Part shown: piece after piece, positions 31,232-37,008 of the stretch
Layout of the letters: each line of letters opens with the position of its first letter
How positions within the stretch are numbered: position 1 is the stretch's first letter
Assembly: GCF_003946445.1 (NCBI RefSeq)
Contig: NZ_RHOF01000012.1
Location: forward strand, 1 to 37,008
From: Loigolactobacillus jiayinensis
GTDB lineage: Bacteria > Bacillota > Bacilli > Lactobacillales > Lactobacillaceae
Direction: 5' to 3'
Length of the DNA: 37,008 nt
Notes under the pieces: model-generated
What the model was told of the DNA's origin: nothing
Databases searched by the model: none
What the model saw: the letters and a program-made list of their open reading frames with translations, nothing else
Program-made: the position numbers and the translations under genes

Positions 31232-31588
31232 TTAAAGATTTTTGAGTGCGATACTAACCGCTAAGGCTTCGTCCACTTGTGTCATCACGTCATCACTGAG
31301 ATGAGTCACTTTATCGCGTAAACGTTGCTTGTCGATCGTGCGAATTTGCTCCAATAGGATCACAGAATCCTTTTCGATTCCCGTTTGCCGCGCCTTGATC
31401 CCAACATGCGTCGGCATTTTCGGCTTCTGAATTTTTGCGGTGATCGCCGCAACGATCACTGTTGGACTGTAATGATTACCGATGTTATTTTGAACCACCA
31501 AAACAGGGCGCATGCCCCCCTGCTCTGAACCCACCACCGGTGAAAGATCAGCAAAAAATATATCACCGCGCTTAACAACTAGCTCCAA
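31232..31588 (-). CDS. mazF: type II toxin MazF/PemK, endoribonuclease
   Basis: A 118-aa toxin of the PemK/MazF family that cuts mRNA at specific short sequences. The N-terminal [31 protein letters not shown] is the family hallmark (Arg and Gly-Gly/Arg-Pro active-site loop), followed by [15 protein letters not shown] and the Thr/Ser region near [12 protein letters not shown]. Length is usual. The start is TTG at 31588, with AGGGGGTG 4-5 nt upstream. It lies 28 nt after the antitoxin-like gene and downstream of alr, as in Bacillus and lactobacilli, where this pair is chromosomally conserved. Confidence 0.93.
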   Translation of the reverse strand: MELVVKRGDIFFADLSPVVGSEQGGMRPVLVVQNNIGNHYSPTVIVAAITAKIQKPKMPTHVGIKARQTGIEKDSVILLEQIRTIDKQRLRDKVTHLSDDVMTQVDEALAVSIALKNL

Positions 31589-31616
31589 TCAGCACCCCCT
31601 GACTGACTTGCTTGCA

Positions 31617-31871
31617 CTAACCGATTCGCGAAGCAGCCTCTTCTTCACAATCACAGAACTCCGCACAAATTTCTGTATTCAAAGAAGCCATTTCAGCATA
31701 ACCATGTGCCAACGAGTCGAGTTTTGCTTGATGCGCCTTAAAAAACGCCATCACCTTATCGTTCCCTAAATCGTTCTTTTTAATTCCGTAATAGTCGCAA
31801 AGAACGTTAGCTTCATCTAATACCGCCGCGTCGTTAAAAGTAAGCAAACGCTGTTTATCTGTTATTTCCAT
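31617..31871 (-). CDS. MazE-position antitoxin, divergent N-terminus
   Basis: An 84-aa acidic protein between alr and mazF. Its C-terminal part (HGYAEMASLNTEICAEFCDCEEEA, about 55-79) aligns by eye with the toxin-binding tail of Bacillus MazE (GYMEMAKINLNISSEA...ECEAET). The N-terminal 45 residues (DKQRLLTFNDAAVLDEANVLCDYYG) do not show the clear ribbon-helix-helix pattern of MazE. I infer that it neutralises MazF but may not bind DNA in the usual way. I chose ATG at 31871, 8 nt after GGGGG; an earlier in-frame start at 31898 has no good site. It precedes mazF by 28 nt. Confidence 0.75.
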   Translation of the reverse strand: MEITDKQRLLTFNDAAVLDEANVLCDYYGIKKNDLGNDKVMAFFKAHQAKLDSLAHGYAEMASLNTEICAEFCDCEEEAASRIG

Positions 31872-32002
31872 ATTCACGACCCCCAAAAAGCCTATCAATG
31901 TAAACTATTATCCACATTATAGTACCACGATGGCTCATGAAAGAAAAGACAATTTCGCGTAGAACGCACTAAACACCCTGTGCTCATCACTTGTGCTCAA
32001 TA

Positions 32003-33130
32003 CTACTTTTCTGGTAAATAAACGCGTGGTACCCGTTCAGTTAGATTACAAGCAATTTCATAATGGATCGTATTCGCGTAATCAGCTACATTTTGCAGGC
32101 TTAGTGTTTGCCCACCATTTTCCCCGACTAATGTGACCTTAGTGCCTACTGCTAGTTTTTCCGGCAAGCGCACCATCAATTGATCCATGCACACGCGCCC
32201 AATAATTTCGCAGGCTTGACCGTTGATCAGTACATAAAAGCCCTGCAGACGGCGTTGCCAACCATCGGCGTAACCGACTGGCACCGTACCCACCCATTCA
32301 GCTTGTTGTGCGTGGTAGGTGGCACCGTAACTAACTGCAGCACCAGCTTGAATTTGCTTAACAAAAACTAATTCTGATTCAAAACTTAGCGCCGGCTGTA
32401 AGGGGTACGGTGGTTCTAAGGCCGTTCCCGACGGATTTAAACCATATAAAGCGACACCAAAGCGCACCATATTGCCATTACACGCCGCGTGCCATAAACT
32501 AGTTGCCGAATTAGAAACATGCACGTACCGCGGTTCACTAACCAATGCGGCGTGCATTTGATTAAATTTAGCGGCTTGTTGTTCAAAATAGGTTGTGTCA
32601 GCTTCGTCAGCTGTTGCAAAATGAGTGAACAAGCCCTCTAAATTAAATTCAGCATGCTGTTGCAAAAATGTATCCGCTGCTTGTAATGTAGCCGTATCGC
32701 GGAAACCAATCCGCCCCATGCCACTATCGACCGCAAAATGCACCGCTAAACTAGCCGCTAACTGCCCTGCTTGTAAACTTGGTAAGGCGTCAACAAGCCA
32801 TTCCTGTGAACCCACCGTTAAGGAAATATGCGCTGTAGCAGCTAATTTAGCATACGCTGGACTAGTAATGCCAAGCACTAAAATAGGCTCAGTGAAGCCT
32901 GCCTGCCGTAACGCTAATGCCTCATCTAAAATAGCCACACAAAAGCCTGTCGCACCAGCATGCCGCGCCGTTGTGGCCACTTCGATCATACCATGACCAT
33001 ATCCATTTGCTTTAACAACCGCCCATAAGACTGTTGTTGGCGCTAAGCGCTGTATTTCCTGCTGAATATTAGCCTTGATGGCCTGTTGATCGATCACTAA
33101 TTTTGTTGGTCGATGTAACCCACTTACCAT
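32003..33130 (-). CDS. alr: alanine racemase
   Basis: A 375-aa PLP enzyme that interconverts L- and D-alanine for peptidoglycan and teichoic acid synthesis. The PLP lysine Lys40 is in [10 protein letters not shown], and the second catalytic residue Tyr268 is in VSYGATYHA. The N-terminal TIM barrel and C-terminal beta domain ([40 protein letters not shown]) are complete. The ATG overlaps the acpS stop by one base (TAATG), so translation is coupled. It is the second gene of acpS-alr-mazE-mazF and works upstream of ddl, which lies divergent. Confidence 0.97.
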   Translation of the reverse strand: MVSGLHRPTKLVIDQQAIKANIQQEIQRLAPTTVLWAVVKANGYGHGMIEVATTARHAGATGFCVAILDEALALRQAGFTEPILVLGITSPAYAKLAATAHISLTVGSQEWLVDALPSLQAGQLAASLAVHFAVDSGMGRIGFRDTATLQAADTFLQQHAEFNLEGLFTHFATADEADTTYFEQQAAKFNQMHAALVSEPRYVHVSNSATSLWHAACNGNMVRFGVALYGLNPSGTALEPPYPLQPALSFESELVFVKQIQAGAAVSYGATYHAQQAEWVGTVPVGYADGWQRRLQGFYVLINGQACEIIGRVCMDQLMVRLPEKLAVGTKVTLVGENGGQTLSLQNVADYANTIHYEIACNLTERVPRVYLPEK

Positions 33131-33489
33131 TAGTCGGTCCCTCTTTCCAAAATAACTTCCGACATCACCATTGTATCGGTGTGCGAAATTGAAACTAGCG
33201 CCCGCCCAGCGAAAGGATTCTTCGTCACCACCGGCTTACCTAATTCATCATCTAATACTTCAATATCCAAAAAGCCAACGCGGCCGATTCCAGTACCTAG
33301 CGCTTTGCCAAATGATTCCTTGACCGAAAAACGCCCAGTAAGGTATTCAGCTTGCCGTTTAGGTGCTAAGTTAGCGTAAACGGCCAACTCAGCGGCCGTC
33401 AATACACGAGCTTTAAAATGCGTATTTTTAGCTTGTGCAGCTTTGATTCGCGCTATATCTGTTATATCAACACCAATGCCAAAAATCAA
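33130..33489 (-). CDS. acpS: holo-[acyl-carrier-protein] synthase
   Basis: A 119-aa enzyme that transfers 4'-phosphopantetheine from CoA to acyl carrier protein. The N-terminal [12 protein letters not shown] carries the metal-binding Asp, and the second motif [16 protein letters not shown] the metal-binding Glu and basic residues. [16 protein letters not shown] closes the fold. Length is normal. The start is TTG at 33489, with GGAG 9 nt upstream. It is the first gene of the operon with alr, a linkage common in Firmicutes. Confidence 0.95.
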   Translation of the reverse strand: MIFGIGVDITDIARIKAAQAKNTHFKARVLTAAELAVYANLAPKRQAEYLTGRFSVKESFGKALGTGIGRVGFLDIEVLDDELGKPVVTKNPFAGRALVSISHTDTMVMSEVILERGTD

Positions 33490-33532
33490 CTACGCCAGCT
33501 CCTTTACTTGTTTCCATTAAAAATACAGTACC

Positions 33533-33562
33533 GTTATATTTTAACAAATTTTTGAGTGTCCT
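33533..33562 (-). promoter_or_regulatory. probable promoter of the acpS-alr-mazEF operon
   Basis: Minus-strand AGGACA (33562-33557), an 18-nt A/T-rich spacer and TATAAC (33538-33533), about 45 nt upstream of acpS. Confidence 0.45.
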
Positions 33563-33658
33563 GCATAAAATTACCTTTCAAACGACATCATTCACCAATA
33601 AAAAAACTTTAATAAAACTAAAAAACGCTTCCAACTACCGTTTAACGCTATTTTGTAG

Positions 33659-33664
33659 TATACT
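33659..33664 (+). promoter_or_regulatory. -10 element candidate for ddl
   Basis: TATACT lies 32 nt upstream of the ddl start in an otherwise empty region. No convincing -35 is present at 16-18 nt, so the assignment is tentative. Confidence 0.4.
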
Positions 33665-33695
33665 TTAGGTTCAATACAATACGGAGGCTTAATTT

Positions 33696-34739
33696 ATGAA
33701 GATTGTTGTACTCGCGGGCGGACGTAGCCCTGAACGTAATGTTTCCCTATCATCTGGCGCTAAAATTACCAACGCGTTGCGCGAAAAAGGTCACGCAGCT
33801 GTTTTGATCGATCTATTTTTAGGCGATGATTTAAGCGACGTCACTATAGTTGACGACGTGTTCCACCGGGATACAACGACGACAAACTATGCCATTAGTG
33901 ACGAAATTTTAACCGACGCAGCCATCGACGCCTTACGCACCGACGGCACCAAAGGTCTGTTTGGTAAAAACGTACTTAAAATTTGCGCTGCCGCTGACAT
34001 TGTTTTCCTCGGTTTGCATGGTGAAGACGGCGAAAATGGTAAAGTTCAAGCTGCTTTTGATCTGTTCGGCATTCGTTACACTGGTAGTGGTTCATTGGCT
34101 TCCGGCGTCACTATGGATAAGAAAATCTCAAAAGAATTACTGCTACACAACCGTATCAAAACGGCAGGCTATATTGCCGTTAAAGTTGGGCAGCCTGCAC
34201 CTCATCCAACTTTTGGTTTTCCGGTTGTCGTTAAGCCATCGAATGGCGGCTCCAGTATTGGGATGCAAATTGCCCATGACCAAGCTGAATTAGAGGCTGC
34301 CTTACCTGACGCTTTCCAATTTGACGATGAAGTGGTTATCGAAGAATTCATCAAAGGCCGCGAATTCTCAATGGGCGTTGTTAACGGTGTCGCCATGCCT
34401 GCAATTGAGATTATTGTCAACGATGGTTGGTACGATTTTGAGCATAAATTTCAAGAGAATCAGACGACCTTCCAAACACCACCTGATATCCCAGACGATG
34501 TTCATGCTGACATGAAAGAAATTGCGCTCCAAACCATGGAAGTGCTAGGTCTGACTAATTATGGTCGTATCGACTTTCTTTGGAACGACACGGGTATTTA
34601 CGTCATTGAAGGCAACTCACTACCTGGCATGACACCACTATCACTATTGCCACAAGAAGCGGCTGCAGCCGGCATCAGTTATCCAGACTTATGCGAAAGC
34701 ATCGTTACTGGCAAATTAGCTATTTACGACGCTGAATAA
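33696..34739 (+). CDS. ddl: D-alanine--D-alanine/D-lactate ligase (Phe-type)
   Basis: A 347-aa ATP-grasp ligase that makes the terminal dipeptide or depsipeptide of the peptidoglycan stem. Motifs: [15 protein letters not shown] (8-22), [14 protein letters not shown] (105-118), [14 protein letters not shown] (129-142), [16 protein letters not shown] (175-190), [13 protein letters not shown] (216-228), the omega-loop WYDFEHKF (245-252) and GRIDF...[12 protein letters not shown]. In D-Ala-D-Ala ligases the last residue of that loop motif is Tyr (K-Y); here it is Phe252 (K-F), as in the D-Ala-D-Lac ligases of vancomycin-resistant Leuconostoc and lactobacilli. GGAGG lies 8-9 nt before the ATG. Monocistronic, ending at a strong terminator. 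Confidence 0.95.
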   Translation: MKIVVLAGGRSPERNVSLSSGAKITNALREKGHAAVLIDLFLGDDLSDVTIVDDVFHRDTTTTNYAISDEILTDAAIDALRTDGTKGLFGKNVLKICAAADIVFLGLHGEDGENGKVQAAFDLFGIRYTGSGSLASGVTMDKKISKELLLHNRIKTAGYIAVKVGQPAPHPTFGFPVVVKPSNGGSSIGMQIAHDQAELEAALPDAFQFDDEVVIEEFIKGREFSMGVVNGVAMPAIEIIVNDGWYDFEHKFQENQTTFQTPPDIPDDVHADMKEIALQTMEVLGLTNYGRIDFLWNDTGIYVIEGNSLPGMTPLSLLPQEAAAAGISYPDLCESIVTGKLAIYDAE

Positions 34740-34742
34740 AGT

Positions 34743-34788
34743 AAAAAATCACTAGTTACCTTCAAACTTGGTAACTAGTGATTTTTTT
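34743..34788. terminator. bidirectional terminator between ddl and the repeat-protein gene
   Basis: AATCACTAGTTACC and GGTAACTAGTGATT form a 14-bp perfect stem with A6 on the left and T7 on the right, so it can end transcription from both convergent genes. Confidence 0.9.
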
Positions 34789-36262
34789 ATTTGCACTTGC
34801 GTTTTTTCTTTTTATTGCGTTTCTTCTTGCTAAATGGAATCACATTGGGCCGTTTTTTGGTGGTGATCTCTGCGTTATAATCGTCAATCACCTGTTGAAC
34901 GGCTGCTGTATCAGTTAGATCAATTCCCGCAGCGTCTATGCGCATGCCAATCGTCTTAGCCGGACCCCAAGTTGCTCTATTTGCCGCATCACGTAGTAGT
35001 ATTTCTTGATTAGTTGATAACACTTGCTGCAATTCAGTACCGTTAGGCAACAAGTCAAAAAAGGCCCTTAAAATCGTTACTGCGTGTTGAAAATAGACTG
35101 ACTTTTCCGCTAAATGGTGCGGCCAGTAGTCTCGTAAAATATATCGCAAATTTGCACCGTTCCAACTCAAAATACCGTTACCAGTTTCCTGCCAAATATC
35201 AAAGTATAGTTGCTCCGTGACATTGTCAACGAGTGCCTTATCAGCTGGTAACAACTCCCGATATTTTTTGGCCTGATGAAATTGTTGCAAATAATTAGTA
35301 AATATAACTCGATCTGGCTCTGCTCCAGGTTTCAGTATTGGTGCTTCATCAGTAAATAAATCAGCACTATTATCATCGAGCCACTGTTTTTCTGCTGCAG
35401 TGTCATCCAAATCAATTCCGGCAGCCATCATTTGGCCAAACTTTTCACCAAACCTTTGGCGCAGCCAAGAATCGGCCCCCATAGCTAATAAAGCAGGATT
35501 TACTTCAATCAGCGTCTGAAGTAACCGCGTGTGCTGTTTATGATCAAGTTCACCAATCACTAATAAGTAATTAAAATAGCGCAGTAATGCAGGTTGGATC
35601 AAAGCAAGAATCGCTTCCGGAAAATCAGGATTCAAGCCAAAACTCATTTCTAAAACAAGCTTAAATATTTCAGTGTCCCATTCTTGCGGAAAAGTTCTGC
35701 CTTCATTGATCATTTCAACAGTAACCTGATCTATAATATCTATGGCAGCCTCCTGGAGGTCGACACTGAGCTTAGTTGACTTAAGTTGCTGTTCCAAATC
35801 GTCAAACCAGACCTTACGTTTTCGTTCAAATTCGCCTAGCTCTTGATTGAATTTTTGTACCTGATCAAACTGAGCAACTGCTGCACCAAACTCATCCGTG
35901 GTCATATGTAGCAAATGGTGGCGTTGCATTTTTGTCCGATTTGTTTTTAACGTTTGTTCAATTTTCGTATAATTTTTCGTACCAAGAAATTTCTGATAGC
36001 AGCTTAACACCGGAACAACAGCTATTATATAATGATGTTGCCGATTTTCCTCGGTTGCAAAGCGCCCTAACATCACACGCTTAACCTTAGCTGCTGTCCA
36101 ATGTAGATCATCACTACCTTCATCTTCAGCCATAATCTGGTTAAAATCACTAATAATTTCTTCAGCATATTTTTGTTGATTTGTCGTCAATCTAGTCAAT
36201 ATTTTACTTTTTAAAAAAGCGGTTAGATGTTCCGTCAGCACTTGCTGATCAACTTTTGTCAT
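34787..36262 (-). CDS. hypothetical protein with three internal helical repeats
   Basis: A 491-aa protein that I do not recognise. It has no signal peptide or membrane segment and looks all-helical. Three stretches resemble one another: about 30-100, 170-240 and 340-410, each with a hydrophobic helix, a Trp or similar, Lys/Arg then VxxM/ILR, and a helix of the type IxPVLxxYxxFL (VVPVLSCYQKFL, IQPALLRYFNYLL, AVTILRAFFDLL). The second and third repeats are each followed by a near-identical segment, AAGIDLDDTAAEKQWLDD and AAGIDLTDTAAVQQVIDD (281-298 and 445-462). The end is extremely basic (KKKRNKKKKRKCK). I chose ATG at 36262, 7 nt after GGAGG. It is monocistronic. Nucleic-acid or ribosome association is a guess from the tail only. 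Confidence 0.85.
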   Translation of the reverse strand: MTKVDQQVLTEHLTAFLKSKILTRLTTNQQKYAEEIISDFNQIMAEDEGSDDLHWTAAKVKRVMLGRFATEENRQHHYIIAVVPVLSCYQKFLGTKNYTKIEQTLKTNRTKMQRHHLLHMTTDEFGAAVAQFDQVQKFNQELGEFERKRKVWFDDLEQQLKSTKLSVDLQEAAIDIIDQVTVEMINEGRTFPQEWDTEIFKLVLEMSFGLNPDFPEAILALIQPALLRYFNYLLVIGELDHKQHTRLLQTLIEVNPALLAMGADSWLRQRFGEKFGQMMAAGIDLDDTAAEKQWLDDNSADLFTDEAPILKPGAEPDRVIFTNYLQQFHQAKKYRELLPADKALVDNVTEQLYFDIWQETGNGILSWNGANLRYILRDYWPHHLAEKSVYFQHAVTILRAFFDLLPNGTELQQVLSTNQEILLRDAANRATWGPAKTIGMRIDAAGIDLTDTAAVQQVIDDYNAEITTKKRPNVIPFSKKKRNKKKKRKCK

Positions 36263-36295
36263 ATCGTTCCTCCAACTTCGCAATTAATTACTCAT

Positions 36296-36324
36296 ATAAT
36301 ACCATGTGCCACTAGTTAAGTCAG
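36296..36324 (-). promoter_or_regulatory. promoter of the repeat-protein gene
   Basis: Minus-strand CTGACT (36324-36319), a 17-nt spacer and TATTAT (36301-36296) preceded by TGG (extended -10). It lies 34 nt upstream of the start codon. Confidence 0.6.
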
Positions 36325-36335
36325 TGCATTTCAAC

Positions 36336-36364
36336 TTGTATCCCTTGCTAACTATTGCTATACT
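36336..36364 (+). promoter_or_regulatory. promoter of the flavin-reductase-like gene
   Basis: TTGTAT (36336-36341), a 17-nt spacer and TATACT (36359-36364) preceded by TGC (extended -10). It is back to back with the promoter of the divergent gene, 12 nt apart. Confidence 0.7.
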
Positions 36365-36388
36365 CACAACAATAAATGAGGTGAGCTA

Positions 36389-36997
36389 ATGCAATCATTA
36401 CCAACTAATAAACTTTACTACGGATTTCCAATTTTCATTCTCGGCTACCCCGATCAACAATTCGGTGCCAATATTACGACTTGTAGCTCTTCATATTCAC
36501 TAGGCAATATGGTGGTATTTGGTCTGTCCAGCGATACTAACGCCGCCGAACAAATTCGGCATTACCGGCAGTGTTCACTAAATATTATGGGCGCTGACCA
36601 AATGCTACTGGTTGAGCAAGCTGGTTTTACCCACCGCAATGCTAAATTAACCACCGCAACTGCCTATCATTTCTGGAAAAATAGCAAAATTCCGTTACTG
36701 GATCAAGCACAAGTTATTTTAGTTATTCAAGTTGATAGCATTACCCAAGTTGACGACTATACGAATTTTACTGGCCATATTCAGTACCGCTACGCTAATG
36801 ATAGTCTACTGGAAAATGGACAATTACAACACGACCGACTACAACCAGTTTTATATGTTGGTGATGAGCACAAACGAATTTATCGTTTCGTAGATCAAAC
36901 GACGACCAACAACGGTAGCTACTTGAAACAAGCACGAAAAAGCACAAAAAAAACGGCTCTATACTTTATCCTGTTGATAGATTGCTCAAAGTGGTAA
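36389..36997 (+). CDS. flavin reductase-like (FMN-binding split barrel) protein
   Basis: A 202-aa cytoplasmic protein of the flavin reductase-like domain family. The N-terminal pattern YYGFPIFILGY, GANITTCSSSYSLGNMVVFGL and a later LQPVLYVGDEHKRIYRFVD match the branch found in clostridia and lactobacilli, usually about 190 aa. These bind FMN and are assumed to be NAD(P)H:flavin oxidoreductases; the substrate is not known. GAGGTGA lies 6 nt before the ATG. The last 14 or so residues (TALYFILLIDCSKW) follow the place where relatives usually stop (near GSYLKQARKS) and come after a run of eight A, so the tail may be an unusual extension. It ends 11 nt before the window edge. Confidence 0.85.
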   Translation: MQSLPTNKLYYGFPIFILGYPDQQFGANITTCSSSYSLGNMVVFGLSSDTNAAEQIRHYRQCSLNIMGADQMLLVEQAGFTHRNAKLTTATAYHFWKNSKIPLLDQAQVILVIQVDSITQVDDYTNFTGHIQYRYANDSLLENGQLQHDRLQPVLYVGDEHKRIYRFVDQTTTNNGSYLKQARKSTKKTALYFILLIDCSKW

Positions 36998-37008
36998 TCT
37001 ATTAGCGG

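Noticed and set aside
31232-31871. MazEF pair as part of a defence island
   Set aside because: It sits in the housekeeping acpS-alr operon with no other defence, phage or mobile genes nearby; this is its ordinary chromosomal position.
33557-33567. The 11-mer AGTGTCCTGCA occurs both upstream of acpS and upstream of pth (near 22600)
   Set aside because: A repeated 11-mer is expected by chance many times in a 37-kb sequence, and the promoter context differs at the two sites.

Overview
The window is chromosomal DNA of a low-to-mid-GC Gram-positive, most probably a member of the Lactobacillaceae. Evidence: AGAAAGGAGG-type ribosome binding sites, frequent TTG/GTG starts, a 16S-Ile-Ala-23S-5S operon, the conserved Firmicute order pth-mfd-(yabM)-rqcP-divIC-yabR-tilS-hpt-ftsH-hslO-dusB-lysS without the sporulation genes found in Bacillus, an L-lactate dehydrogenase close to those of lactobacilli, and a D-Ala ligase with the Phe active-site variant seen in vancomycin-tolerant lactobacilli. 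Genus cannot be fixed from the sequence alone.

Layout. (1) 1-5930, minus strand: a complete rRNA operon read right to left from three tandem promoters (5663-5928): 16S, tRNA-Ile, tRNA-Ala, 23S, 5S, then tRNA-Val, -Lys, -Leu, -Thr; the tRNA cluster probably continues beyond the left edge. Long complementary arms flank 16S and 23S and form the processing stems. (2) 6087-6896, plus: a lone tyrosine phosphatase. (3) 6982-22553, minus: the housekeeping cluster for translation (pth, rqcP, tilS, dusB, lysS), repair (mfd), envelope and division (flippase-like protein, divIC), purine salvage (hpt) and proteostasis (ftsH, hslO). ftsH has its own promoter covered by a CtsR-type heptad repeat. (4) 22917-24413: a tetR gene divergent from an ECF transporter S-component gene, with two perfect 16-bp palindromes in the shared control region. 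(5) 24575-30240, mostly plus: ldh, an orphan mannose-type PTS EIIA behind a cre/promoter, a membrane-anchored L,D-transpeptidase, (minus) a TrmR-like methyltransferase, a CbpA-like CBS-ACT protein and a short-chain dehydrogenase. (6) 30335-34739: a DUF2798 membrane protein, the operon acpS-alr-mazE-like-mazF (minus), and ddl (plus). (7) 34787-36997: an unrecognised repeat protein (minus) and a flavin-reductase-like protein (plus).

How the genes fit together: alr makes D-Ala and ddl joins it to D-lactate or D-Ala for the peptidoglycan stem; the L,D-transpeptidase and the flippase-like protein also act on the wall. CcpA (cre), CtsR (ftsH) and the local TetR are the regulators whose sites can be read. 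No insertion sequence, prophage, CRISPR array or defence island was seen. The least explained items are the internally repeated 491-aa protein, the MazE-position antitoxin with an unfamiliar N-terminal half, and the twin-operator TetR/ECF module.
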